Of a stretch of 64,000 bases of DNA, positions 55,704 to 64,000 are shown piece after piece. The stretch comes from Halorubrum sp. CBA1125 (GTDB lineage Archaea; Halobacteriota; Halobacteria; Halobacteriales; Haloferacaceae). Location: contig NZ_WPCE01000001.1 of the NCBI RefSeq assembly GCF_009742825.1, positions 1 through 64,000 on the forward strand, in the 5' to 3' direction. The translations under genes and the position numbers were made by a program. The notes beneath the pieces were generated by a model. It did not search any database. It had not been told where the DNA came from and saw nothing but the letters and a program-made list of their open reading frames with translations. Numbering within the stretch: position 1 is the first letter of the stretch; every line of letters starts with the position of its first letter.

Positions 55704-56414
55704 ATGACGACTAATCAAGCAGGTAGCACGGAAAGTGCGGTTATCCTTGTATCGGGCGGAATGGATAGTGCGACTGCAGCTTTTGAGGCGAAGCACAGGG
55801 GGTATGACTTGTACTTCCTCCACACGACCTACGGCCAACAAACAGCGGACAAAGAGTCAGAGTGCGCCCGAGCATTGGCCGACTATATGGATGTCGCGGA
55901 CTTCCTTCACATCGAAACAGACCACTTAGCCCGGATCGGTGCTTCCAGCCTCACTGACGAGAACATCGATGTCGAAGAAGTCGATCTTGATAGCGATGAG
56001 ATACCGTCAAGCTACGTTCCGTTCCGGAATTCGAACCTGCTATCGATGGCTACGTCGTACGCTGAAGCAAACGACTGTGGGGCCGTCTTTATTGGTGCAC
56101 ACAGCGAGGACTACTCCGGTTACCCGGATTGTCGCCCGGAATTCTTTGATGAGTTCCAACAGGTCATAGATATCGGGACGAAACCAGAGACGTCAATCGA
56201 ATTGGTGGCACCGTTCGTGGATTGGACGAAAACAGAGATCGCGGAGCGTGGGCTAGACCTCGATGTTCCGTACGAGCTTACGTGGAGCTGTTACCGCGAT
56301 GAAGAACCAGCCTGTGGTACTTGCGATGCATGTGCCTACCGACTCAAAGCATTCCAAGACGTAGGAATGAAGGATCCGATTAGATATCGAGAGCGCCCTA
56401 GCTACAGTGATTGA
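55704..56414 (+). CDS. queC: 7-cyano-7-deazaguanine (preQ0) synthase
   Basis: A 236-residue ATP-dependent ligase. The PP-loop SGGMDSATAAFEAK, then LHTTYGQQTADKE, PFRNSNLLSMATSYAE and FIGAHSEDYSGYPDCRPEF are conserved. The zinc ligands lie in WSCYRDEEPACGTCDAC. It converts CDG to preQ0 using ammonia and ATP. With QueD and QueE it gives the complete path from dihydroneopterin triphosphate to preQ0 inside the island. The GTP cyclohydrolase (FolE-type) is not in the window and must be elsewhere. Confidence 0.93.
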   Translation: MTTNQAGSTESAVILVSGGMDSATAAFEAKHRGYDLYFLHTTYGQQTADKESECARALADYMDVADFLHIETDHLARIGASSLTDENIDVEEVDLDSDEIPSSYVPFRNSNLLSMATSYAEANDCGAVFIGAHSEDYSGYPDCRPEFFDEFQQVIDIGTKPETSIELVAPFVDWTKTEIAERGLDLDVPYELTWSCYRDEEPACGTCDACAYRLKAFQDVGMKDPIRYRERPSYSD

Positions 56415-56474
56415 TAAGACATAGGGACAATAGAGGACAAACGATTCTTGTTGGTGTGTCCTAATGCTCACACT

Positions 56475-56948
56475 ATGGGCAAGTTTGCGGACGAAGTTGT
56501 TCATCGGTTGAAAGACCACTTAGAACAGTTCTGCTCATCTTATGCGTGGGAAACAGAGTACCCTATTGCACAAACACCGATTGACATAGCAGGAAACGAT
56601 GGTGATCGATACGTTTTAATCGAACTCGAATGGCGTCGAGCTGACCCGGCCGACAATGCTGCGAAGATTTTTCGCCACCTCAGTACGAGAGAGATCCCAG
56701 CTGACCAAGTTAGAATTTTACAGTTATTCACCAATCATTACAATCTCAGCTCTGGCGGTGTCTCGTCCAAGCGAAAGAACGCGGAGTTCGTAGGAGAAAC
56801 CGCAGCGGAGTTACTGGAGCATCTCACCTACCACCCAATTGATTTTGAAATAGATCCGCCTAAATCAGGAGAAGACCGACCCCCACAATGGAAAGACACC
56901 ACAGATTCGACAGCTGAGAAACTCGCGTCAATAATTGACAAACCTTGA
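56475..56948 (+). CDS. Small protein, possible PD-(D/E)xK-type nuclease
   Basis: A 157-residue protein starting MGKFADEVVHRLKDHLEQFC (ATG at 56475; 56448 is also possible). TPIDIAGNDGDRYVLIELEW reads as strand, Asp, turn, strand with E-x-E, the spacing of a restriction-endonuclease-like core; AKIFRHLST follows. The lysine of the classical motif is not evident, so the call is tentative. It is the last gene of the plus-strand operon after queC and meets the PLD gene head-on, so it belongs to the island. Confidence 0.45.
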   Translation: MGKFADEVVHRLKDHLEQFCSSYAWETEYPIAQTPIDIAGNDGDRYVLIELEWRRADPADNAAKIFRHLSTREIPADQVRILQLFTNHYNLSSGGVSSKRKNAEFVGETAAELLEHLTYHPIDFEIDPPKSGEDRPPQWKDTTDSTAEKLASIIDKP

Positions 56949-56991
56949 TACGCGGATGTTCTCTTCGCCGTTGCCGCTGTTTTCCGAGGTA

Positions 56992-57441
56992 TCAAAGTCC
57001 TAGCTCTGTATCTAAGTAGGTGCTAACGCTTCCGTACTCATTCTCCATAATTTCACAGAGCTCACGGTTGACCGTCAGACCACTGTGAGTGATATTTGCA
57101 GATCCTACGTACACCAGTTCGGGGCCCACGACGGCTTTCGCATGTAGATCATCTACGGTAGTCATCGAGGTATTTCCCATACGGGAGACGAGGGAGCGCA
57201 TGTAGTCGTTGTGTTGTTCGCCAGTACGAACGTAGAAATCGACATCCGTGCTCAGCTCTCTAATCGCCGCGGACAGGGAAAGTCGTCGGCTTGACAATTT
57301 ATCGGTGAGTGGAAAGCGCAGTTCCACATCGCTAAGCCAGGGCGAACAGATCGCCACACGTTGGGCGTGAACGAGAGAGTACCCAATAAAGTACGAGAGT
57401 CCACTAGAGGGTAAAGAAAACGCTCGTACCATCGATCTCAC
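56992..57441 (-). CDS. Phospholipase D-like nuclease, DpdK-like
   Basis: A 149-residue single-domain PLD protein. RVAICSPWLSDVELRF, FYVRTGEQHNDYMRSLV and DDLHAKAVVG with the H-x-K motif, followed by YVGSANITHSG (GSxN), define one catalytic half-site; a homodimer would make a full active site. Single-HKD PLD nucleases accompany helicases in Dpd (DpdK) and DISARM (DrmC) systems. Its start overlaps the helicase gene's 3' end by up to 38 bases; the start at 57441 or 57432 cannot be decided. Confidence 0.75.
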   Translation of the reverse strand: MRSMVRAFSLPSSGLSYFIGYSLVHAQRVAICSPWLSDVELRFPLTDKLSSRRLSLSAAIRELSTDVDFYVRTGEQHNDYMRSLVSRMGNTSMTTVDDLHAKAVVGPELVYVGSANITHSGLTVNRELCEIMENEYGSVSTYLDTELGL

Positions 57442-60400
57442 CTCCTGGAAGCATCTCTCGCTCGATCATTTGCGACGCGGAATCTTCGGAGGGAACTCTT
57501 TCGATCAGCATCTCTCGGAGACGTTCAAGCAAGACGTAGCTCAAGCTTTCCGACTGGTCGTGTGCCGATATGCACTCCGCTAAGTGTAGGTTCTCGACAC
57601 AACCGTCGATATCCGGAGAGAAAAACAGGGATTTCACCCGATCAAGGTCTCCAATGTCGTGTGGCATTTTTCTGACCGCATCAGCAGGGAATTCATTGTT
57701 GCCCGCTACCTGCTCTTTTGAGACGGTCTGTTTGATTCGGTATGCCGTTTCGGTTGAGATGCCTTCCTCACTCGAAAGCTGCCTAGCTCGATCAATCGAG
57801 GAAAGTACTTCATCCACGATCAGATCGACGATATCGGGGAAGATGGGAGTTTCATCCATATCGCGGACAACTTCTCGAACGGTGTGTTCGTCTGGGTCTT
57901 CCGGTATTTGTTCCACGAAGTCCTCCGATGCCCAAAGCCTCTCGTTGATGACCTGGGGATTATAGCAGATATGGGTCAGCGCATTTAGTGCCGTACCCGG
58001 ATCGGTCTGGAGGTCTTCGTAAACCAGATCAACGATGCCTTGGCCACCCTGTGACCGCTCAAACACATATACCTCGTCGGCTTCGTGATCAATCCCGTAG
58101 AAGAGCATACTTGGATTGACTCCGCCAATATCGGCGACCAACTGGGTGAAACAGTGCGCCGCTGTATGCCGAGCCACCTCGTTGAGAGATAACTCATTCA
58201 GCGACTTGTAGCGACGTACCCGTTTCTTAGTCTCTTCGTCAATATCCGACGCGTAGTCGCCTAGGTCGAAAATCAACCCTCGGGTATCGAGCGAGAAACC
58301 CAAGGACCGATCCCCGGCCGTGATCTCCTGAGAAATCCGATCCTCGCCGGTGAATATGAACTCATTTTCTTCACCAACAGGTCGTGCCGGTGTGATTTCG
58401 AGAGATACTCCCGTGAGAGTCACTTTCCCGGTAATGTCAGCGAGGGTTGCTCTCCCCCGTGTCGCTTCCTCTTGACGCCCTTCAAGTCTAGTCTCTACTT
58501 CCGGGTTAGAATGGATTTTTCCGAACGCCCTATCGTTATGACGTAAGCACCGATCCTCTTTAAGAATCTGGAAACACTCGGGACAGTACCTGACGATATT
58601 CAGAGCGCGACCGCCGCTGAGATCTTCTATATCGTCAAGAGTGATAGAGTCCGGAGTAATCATGCCGTCGCGCCGGTCACCGGGGACGTCCTCAAAGGAG
58701 AATCTGACCCCGTCATCATCAGCAATGGTTTCGGGTAGGTAGGCTTGCAAATGACCTGCCTCTTGTTGATACTCGCTACGGTACGGAGCATAGGTCTGAA
58801 CGAGTTTGTCTATAGACTGTTCGTCGCCATTCTCATCGTCCTCCCCATAGAACACCGTGAAGTACTTTCCAGCATCTTGGAAGTAGTTCGGGGGAACGTA
58901 CCAGACAGTGCCTTCAAGCGAACGGTCGTCAACTTTCAGGAACCGGTCATAATAATACGCCCCTCGAAGGAGATGCTTGACGTAGTACAGGCTCTTATCG
59001 TTCTGTTCAATAGAGTTGTATTCGTCGAGCTGAGTCAGCGCCTGTCGGAGATAGTAGATCTGTTTACGCTTCGTTGCCGTCTTATCGAGCTCCTCGCTTT
59101 TAATGGCGCGGCTGGCTGTATCAACGCGGTCAACCACCTGATCAACGGATGTCGGTAGTTCTGGAAGGTTAACAGACTCGTATTCTCGGTCAACGACACG
59201 CCGGAGTCTCTCGACGTCACTCGTTATCCCGTAGAGATCAGGGATCAGATCGTCTAATGCTTCGATCTGTTCAGTAGGCGGAGTTTCAGCGAGGTTTGTG
59301 ACGGAGGTTCGAAGCTCTTCTAAAGTTGATTCCAAGGCATCGAGCTGTGATTTGACCTTCTCTTCGGTACTGACATCGGAATCTTCGATCTCGTCGATTA
59401 GCGCTTGTCGCTGGCTACAGAATTCCAAGAAATCAGTTCTAATCTCTGAGACTAGAGACCGGGCCAAGTCTTCTCTTTGCATGGACTGCCCAACATGATC
59501 CTCGATGAGATCCGCGATCTCGGGCTGTGTCACGTCCTCCCGGAGCTCGGACAGAACCTGATCTACAGTCTCAACCGGCTCCTCTCCATGTAATGCAGGG
59601 AGCTGACTCTCACCCACGTCAATTCCGAACTCTCGGCGCAATACAGCTGCAGGTTCCGTGATGAACTCGTAGTACTGTGTGTAGCCCAGTTCTGAACAGA
59701 GGAACCGTTCGAGGAACTCTTCCTTCCGGTCAATCGACCCAGAGAACCACTCTTTCGAGACAGCTGTTGATGTTTCGTAGAACTTCTCGAACTGGTCGTG
59801 GATCCAGGCAATCACGTGATTATCGGTCTTCAATGGCGTTCGAATCTCAGACCCGAGGAAACGGTCGGCACGATAGAACATATTCGCGTCCTGAGTGAGA
59901 TCCGAGAGAAATACGACAATGTGTGAGTCGGTGTCTTCCTTCCTCGCTGCTCGTCCCGCACGCTGAATGAATGACGACAGATCCCATGGCGTCCGATACT
60001 GCGTGACGATAGTAATCTCACCGACGTCGATCCCGACCTCAAGGAAGCTCGTCGAGAGCAGGAGGTCGCTCTCGGCTGTAGCAGCAGCGTCGAACCCAGC
60101 GTCTGAGTAGACAGATTCGAAGCGGAGTGAAGATTCGATGAACTCGCAGTCCATCTCCTTAGCTACCCGATCCCAGTTAGAGAAATCGGTTCCAGTTCTG
60201 TGATACCGCCAGAGTTCGTTTGCTCGATCAGCGTCCTCCAGTTGCGCCCTCTTTTGGTTCACTTGGCTTATACTGTCGATGAATGAGAGGATTTTCCCGC
60301 GCTCACCGGTCTCGCTGTTCAAGAGGCTATGTCCAAGCAACATCAATTGCTGGATGGCCATCGATGAGACCCCAGGACCTTCCTCCGACGTTTTGAGGAA

Positions 60401-61516
60401 GTAGTAGTGCTCCTTGTCCTCGTGGTCCGTTCGGAAATCTGAGTCGGGCGGCGCGACTGATTCAACTCGTCCACTTGGAACGGGAAAGAGATCAGTAGCA
60501 AATCGCTGTGGATCATCGACCGTCGCGCTTGAGCCTAGCCAGAGCAGCGAATGGTCCGTTATCGCCTCGATATTTTGTGCTATATTTGCAGTATGTGCTC
60601 CTCTGAGCCCGGTGTACAGGTGTACTTCGTCGAATACAATCGTATCGGCCCGGTCAATGATGTTGTAGTTCGGTTTGAGTGAGAATAGCTCCAGAGATTC
60701 TAACGTCGTCAGAAGAATGTCCGGCCCAGGCTGATTTTTGATATCAGTCCGATTAAGCACGATCTCCCGGTCAGAGAAGGAGTGTGCATCATTGTTCTCG
60801 CAAACAAGTCGGTAAGTCGAACTTCCTCCTTGGTAGGTGAATGAGTGAGTTTCGTCGTCTCCACACCAGCAATCGGCGAGCTTGAATCGACGCGTACCAT
60901 GCTGATTAGCGAAAAATGCGTCTTTCCTTTCAACCTCTGATGACGTATACGGAGTGTTGCTGGTCCATACCCCAACAGAAAGGCTGGTGTCGTGCTCTGT
61001 TCTAAGGTTGTACAGGTGTTCTAGAATCCGTCCAAGTTGGTCCTGTAGGAGAGCCCGACTCGGATAGACGACGATTGCCAAGTCCTGTTGATCTTCTGCT
61101 AACAGCTGATAGAGTGGGCCGAGGAACGCTTCTGTCTTTCCGAAGCCAGTGGGTGCCGAGAAGATCGCACCACGTGAGTTGTTGGATGACCGTCGATCCG
61201 CATCAAGGTCGCGGATCAACTGCCAGCTTTCGACCTGAAAGTCGAGTGGCTTGAAATCGAAGAGGTCGATGATATCAGCAACGAACTGGTCGTCACCAGT
61301 GTATTTACTCGTGGCTCGTCGATCCTGTGGCCTCTGTGTGTACTTAACAGCATCCGTGATATAGGGGGGATTGGCTTGGTCAGCATCAAATATCTGGGTA
61401 TTTGAGAGAAACCCGCGAATCAGCGGTTGGATATCATCAGGGATTCGTGAGGCATTCGAGTTCCGATCAAAGTACTTCATGTAGTCGAGTTGTTGGAGAT
61501 GGTCACGATGCCGCAA
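57404..61516 (-). CDS. Large DEAH-box helicase with DUF1998-like tail, DpdJ-like
   Basis: A 1370-residue SF2 helicase. Walker A FSAPTGFGKTEAF (K127), DEAH box TIVFDEVHLYTG, SAT motif LLWLGSSATVDD, motif V LLLSTSFLEVGIDVGEI and motif VI FIQRAGRAARKE are intact. A cysteine-bearing insertion (LADCWCGDDETHSF) follows motif Ia. Coiled coils fill the middle (about 640-790). A zinc-ribbon-like CPECFQILKEDRC precedes a DUF1998/MZB-like end (ARHTAAHCFTQLVADI, VFERSQGGQGIVDLVYE). This plan, next to a PLD gene, matches DpdJ and recalls DISARM DrmA. It probably translocates on DNA to restrict unmodified targets. Confidence 0.8.
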   Translation of the reverse strand: MRHRDHLQQLDYMKYFDRNSNASRIPDDIQPLIRGFLSNTQIFDADQANPPYITDAVKYTQRPQDRRATSKYTGDDQFVADIIDLFDFKPLDFQVESWQLIRDLDADRRSSNNSRGAIFSAPTGFGKTEAFLGPLYQLLAEDQQDLAIVVYPSRALLQDQLGRILEHLYNLRTEHDTSLSVGVWTSNTPYTSSEVERKDAFFANQHGTRRFKLADCWCGDDETHSFTYQGGSSTYRLVCENNDAHSFSDREIVLNRTDIKNQPGPDILLTTLESLELFSLKPNYNIIDRADTIVFDEVHLYTGLRGAHTANIAQNIEAITDHSLLWLGSSATVDDPQRFATDLFPVPSGRVESVAPPDSDFRTDHEDKEHYYFLKTSEEGPGVSSMAIQQLMLLGHSLLNSETGERGKILSFIDSISQVNQKRAQLEDADRANELWRYHRTGTDFSNWDRVAKEMDCEFIESSLRFESVYSDAGFDAAATAESDLLLSTSFLEVGIDVGEITIVTQYRTPWDLSSFIQRAGRAARKEDTDSHIVVFLSDLTQDANMFYRADRFLGSEIRTPLKTDNHVIAWIHDQFEKFYETSTAVSKEWFSGSIDRKEEFLERFLCSELGYTQYYEFITEPAAVLRREFGIDVGESQLPALHGEEPVETVDQVLSELREDVTQPEIADLIEDHVGQSMQREDLARSLVSEIRTDFLEFCSQRQALIDEIEDSDVSTEEKVKSQLDALESTLEELRTSVTNLAETPPTEQIEALDDLIPDLYGITSDVERLRRVVDREYESVNLPELPTSVDQVVDRVDTASRAIKSEELDKTATKRKQIYYLRQALTQLDEYNSIEQNDKSLYYVKHLLRGAYYYDRFLKVDDRSLEGTVWYVPPNYFQDAGKYFTVFYGEDDENGDEQSIDKLVQTYAPYRSEYQQEAGHLQAYLPETIADDDGVRFSFEDVPGDRRDGMITPDSITLDDIEDLSGGRALNIVRYCPECFQILKEDRCLRHNDRAFGKIHSNPEVETRLEGRQEEATRGRATLADITGKVTLTGVSLEITPARPVGEENEFIFTGEDRISQEITAGDRSLGFSLDTRGLIFDLGDYASDIDEETKKRVRRYKSLNELSLNEVARHTAAHCFTQLVADIGGVNPSMLFYGIDHEADEVYVFERSQGGQGIVDLVYEDLQTDPGTALNALTHICYNPQVINERLWASEDFVEQIPEDPDEHTVREVVRDMDETPIFPDIVDLIVDEVLSSIDRARQLSSEEGISTETAYRIKQTVSKEQVAGNNEFPADAVRKMPHDIGDLDRVKSLFFSPDIDGCVENLHLAECISAHDQSESLSYVLLERLREMLIERVPSEDSASQMIEREMLPGGEIDGTSVFFTL

Positions 61517-61538
61517 TCAATCTTTCCACGAGAGGCGA

Positions 61539-62213
61539 TTACGAGAGAGTCACTTCGAGATAGTCTGCGAGATCGGACTCATAGAGGCGATTGAGTTCCT
61601 CTTCCGAGAGCGCTGCCAATGTTAGCCGTTCGTCGTCCAGTAACCTGTCAACGAGGTCATTGAGCGGGGTATCCCGGTATGGGCCAAACAGAGCGTCCTT
61701 TGCCTCCTCTAGTGATTGACGCATAAAGTGACCGTACTCTCTGGCCTCCTCTTTCCGCTGGTCGATTTGATCCCCTTCAATCTGTGCCTCCCAGTTCCAG
61801 TTATCGAGGAGGGTATCGAGCGCATCTAACTTGTCTGGGTCTACCCGCTCAACCCGCTGGTTCAACCGAATCATGCCTCGGACAGTGTTGTGGACGTCGA
61901 TTCTCGCTTGGTGAACGAAGTTGTTGACCTCCCTCCGTTGAGCTTCGACAGCTTCGCGGGTTTCGGGAAGTCGTTTTGCGAGAGCATCGTAATCGTCCTG
62001 CTCTAACAGAGATCTAGCCTCTTCGACCGCGTGTTTCGCCTCAGAGTCTATCTCAACTTTAGTCTGGAAGAAGGCTTCAGCAAGAACTCGTTCGAGAATC
62101 GTTTCCTCCATCGTTTCTGCGAGCTCGTCTAGTTCTGATTCTAGACCTTGCCGCCGGTGCTGTTCGTAAATCGTTTCAAGCTGATCCTGAAACGTACTGG
62201 AATTAGCTGACAT
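61539..62213 (-). CDS. Coiled-coil protein in the DpdI position
   Basis: A 224-residue, highly charged, almost all-helical protein (ETIYEQHRRQGLESELDELA, DALAKRLPETREAVEAQRRE, VNNFVHQARIDVHNTVRGMI). No enzymatic motif is visible. It lies between the helicase gene (22 bases downstream) and the DpdH-like gene (11-base overlap upstream), so all are probably one transcript. By position and size it could be the DpdI-like component, perhaps an adaptor joining ATPase and helicase. Function unknown. Confidence 0.55.
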   Translation of the reverse strand: MSANSSTFQDQLETIYEQHRRQGLESELDELAETMEETILERVLAEAFFQTKVEIDSEAKHAVEEARSLLEQDDYDALAKRLPETREAVEAQRREVNNFVHQARIDVHNTVRGMIRLNQRVERVDPDKLDALDTLLDNWNWEAQIEGDQIDQRKEEAREYGHFMRQSLEEAKDALFGPYRDTPLNDLVDRLLDDERLTLAALSEEELNRLYESDLADYLEVTLS

Positions 62214-63999
62214 AGTGATCGCTCACCTCCTTGAACCGCTCACCGAGACCTCCCCTGTTTTCACCGTTACTGCTCGCACCATCGATTGGGACAGATCGGA
62301 ACCGCTTCACGACTGGTGTAGCTGCCAGCTTCAGTGAAATCAGTGCTGCCTGAATCTGGTCTCGGGTGTTTCCCATACGGAGGTTATCGGCAGTATCAGC
62401 CGCCTCAACAGCCATATCGACATCTGCTTGAGAGTAGTCAATGAACTTCGCCAGTTCCTGTTGGAGATCAGGATTCACGTTATCATAGGTTCTGAGATTA
62501 GACACAAGTTCGGAAACTCGGTCCATATCGAGCGTGGAGAATTCCGAGTTAATCTTCTCTATCAGTTCACGGTCGTAGCCGTGGTCCGCTACTTCTTCGA
62601 GAGCTTGGCGTACATCGTACATCGTGTCCGCAATCGACCGGACATAAGCATCCTGTCCAAATCGAACGCGGCTATCTATCTCTGCGATGTATTGCCGACC
62701 GAGCATGTTGAGAACCTCGTACGGTGGATTCCGGTTCAGCCGTGTCCTGATCTTCGGGACGTCCAAGCTCCCCCCGGAGACGCCCAATAGCTTCCCCACC
62801 ATAGCTTCGATGTGATCGGCAGAGTCCATCGCTGTCTTGATGTGGTCGTACTCTTCCTGCGAGAGGATCTCAGTAATCTGTTCTTCAAGATGTGGATCAA
62901 CCGAGAAAGCGTTGTCCTCACTGAAGCGTTCATTAATCGCGGTCGCATCGATGTTGCGCCACGGAGAGTCAAGCATCACCAGATGAACGTATGTAGCTAA
63001 GACGAAATCCGTGAAGTCATAATCTGCACTCCCTTTGTAGAACACCTTCTCCCCGTTAAGATATTCTTCGATCAGCATTTGACGCCACTGTAGGGCGTAG
63101 TACATCAACTGAGTCCCGCACTCTGTGAGAAGCGAATCAACGTCAGCACTCCGCGGTTCCTCTACCCGGCGGATTCCGTATTTGAGTATCTTCCGGAGGT
63201 CAGATCTTCTGAAATCACGTCTGTCAAGCAGAATCTGATCTATTTCCGGTGAGTCATCACTCTCAACGTAGACGAACGGATCCTTCTGACTGCTAAGCCG
63301 ATATTCGAGTTTGGTTCCTTCGTAAAGTTTGAACCCGTCCGTGAGATGTTCGATAGCATCCCTGAGCCCCTGCCGGATGAAGCGGTTTGTCTTAGCGTAC
63401 TCTTCTGGATTTTCAAGCCAAGAATCCACTAAGCCGTTGTGTTTCTCGATTAGCTTCTCGACACGACTCTTCTCCGGTGTCGTTGTTTGGTCGGTACTAG
63501 ACGACTCCTCGTCTTCTTCCGTCTGTTCGCTCTGTATTTCCGGCTCAGAGGGGGAAACCCCCGCACTGGGAATGATGATACCGTCATCGGTTACATCGAC
63601 AACGGCAGGGGCCCCGTCTTCTAGAAGGTGGAACGCTTCCGCAAAGCGCCGATCAACCGTGATTTGATTATCTTCAACGCTACCGTACCATTTCGCTAAG
63701 TCCGCAAACTCTTCGGCCTCTTCGTACACTTCGTCTGCCGCGGATACGGTATTCCGAAGCCGTCGGAGGGAGCTTGCGCTTGAGGGTGCTTTGGCATGAC
63801 CTTCATACCACTCTTCCAGAACTTCAAAGATCTCCATTATATACTCTCGCGGTGACTGCTGACTTTCGTCTAAGCCCGTGTAGATTCGGCGAAGGAAGGC
63901 CTGGTTAAACGGGAACAGGTCACGGAACGCTTCGTCGCAGAAGCCACACTCTGCACAGAGAGATCCGTCCGGTGCGGGCAGCAGTTCGAAGTCGCCATT
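62203..63999 (-). CDS. DpdH-like protein, 5' end outside the window
   Basis: The frame is open to the right edge, so the first ATG at 63837 is not the true start: upstream residues CAECGFCDEAFRDLFPFNQA and FLRRIYTGLDESQQSPREYI are in frame and look structured. The LFPFN...FLRRIY segment resembles the end of AAA/P-loop ATPase domains. The visible C-terminal 598 residues are helical with an acidic linker (about 90-120 after M63837). A C-x2-C-x2-C cluster lies near the edge. By operon position next to the DpdI/DpdJ/DpdK-like genes I infer DpdH; Walker motifs would be outside. Confidence 0.6.
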   Translation of the reverse strand, partial: NGDFELLPAPDGSLCAECGFCDEAFRDLFPFNQAFLRRIYTGLDESQQSPREYIMEIFEVLEEWYEGHAKAPSSASSLRRLRNTVSAADEVYEEAEEFADLAKWYGSVEDNQITVDRRFAEAFHLLEDGAPAVVDVTDDGIIIPSAGVSPSEPEIQSEQTEEDEESSSTDQTTTPEKSRVEKLIEKHNGLVDSWLENPEEYAKTNRFIRQGLRDAIEHLTDGFKLYEGTKLEYRLSSQKDPFVYVESDDSPEIDQILLDRRDFRRSDLRKILKYGIRRVEEPRSADVDSLLTECGTQLMYYALQWRQMLIEEYLNGEKVFYKGSADYDFTDFVLATYVHLVMLDSPWRNIDATAINERFSEDNAFSVDPHLEEQITEILSQEEYDHIKTAMDSADHIEAMVGKLLGVSGGSLDVPKIRTRLNRNPPYEVLNMLGRQYIAEIDSRVRFGQDAYVRSIADTMYDVRQALEEVADHGYDRELIEKINSEFSTLDMDRVSELVSNLRTYDNVNPDLQQELAKFIDYSQADVDMAVEAADTADNLRMGNTRDQIQAALISLKLAATPVVKRFRSVPIDGASSNGENRGGLGERFKEVSDHYVS

Positions 64000-64000
64000 C

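Noticed and set aside
62203-63837. Taking ATG 63837 as the start of a complete 544-residue protein
   Set aside because: The same frame continues without a stop to the window edge and encodes structured sequence, so the gene is partial at its 5' end.
49070-64000. Reading the island as the ordinary tRNA archaeosine pathway
   Set aside because: Neither TGT has a PUA domain, the fusion keeps catalytic residues that ArcS has lost, and helicase/PLD/GHKL genes are out of place for tRNA modification. tRNA action is still not excluded by sequence alone.

Overview
The window is from a haloarchaeon (class Halobacteria). The proteins are very acidic, many promoters look leaderless, and the mobile elements are haloarchaeal types: ISH3, haloarchaeal IS6-type, and IS200/IS605 tnpB elements with a hairpin plus GAGGATGTCA right end. 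Characteristic families present include TrmB, a HVO_A0114-type regulator, Acr3/ArsM and archaeal-style TGT. The genus cannot be named. No rRNA, tRNA or CRISPR array was seen.

Layout. (1) 1-6.1 kb, GC-rich: the tail of a tnpB element, a TrmB-type regulator behind a 9-bp palindrome, three SDR sugar-nucleotide epimerases, a HicAB toxin-antitoxin pair, and an AglF-like nucleotidyltransferase with a frameshift. (2) 6.2-34.8 kb, AT-richer and patchy: a surface-glycan island. It holds a sulfatase-fold enzyme, a flippase, glycosyltransferases (two GT2, three GT4), a methyltransferase, DUF362, CapK-like ligase, bidomain oxidoreductase, heparinase II/III, WecB and WecC. Its middle (9-22.4 kb) is heavily decayed: IS6 and ISH3 remnants, a MITE-like repeat, and broken membrane-protein, GT2, BNR, CapK and PHP genes. 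(3) 35.7-41 kb, GC-rich: a GlmU-like protein and GlmS. With WecB and WecC they form a route from fructose-6-P through UDP-GlcNAc and UDP-ManNAc to UDP-ManNAcA. A tnpB element separates the GlmU-like gene from glmS. (4) 41.1-43.9 kb: an overlapping arsR-arsC-arsM-acr3 arsenic operon. (5) 44-48.7 kb: a toxin-antitoxin and IS zone, with a DUF6516/HVO_A0114-type pair between 65-bp direct repeats, an operator array, an ATPase pseudogene cut by a tnpB element, and an antitoxin/PIN pair.

(6) 49-64 kb: the most notable part, a 7-deazaguanine DNA-modification-type (Dpd-like) island running off the right edge. A plus-strand operon encodes QueD, QueE and QueC, which make preQ0, plus a small possible nuclease. 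A divergent minus-strand operon encodes a TGT-family base exchanger fused to an archaeosine-synthase (ArcS) core domain, a free-standing relative of that core (DUF6884-like), a second complete TGT and a GHKL ATPase. A second minus-strand operon encodes a DpdH-like protein (partial), a coiled-coil protein (DpdI position), a 1370-residue DEAH helicase with a DUF1998-like tail (DpdJ-like) and a PLD nuclease (DpdK-like). Neither TGT shows a PUA tRNA-binding domain, and both keep all catalytic and zinc residues. I infer that DNA is the substrate and that the ArcS-type domains may process preQ0 further, with the helicase/PLD set acting as the restriction arm. The Dpd assignments come from architecture and motifs read by eye, not from a database search.
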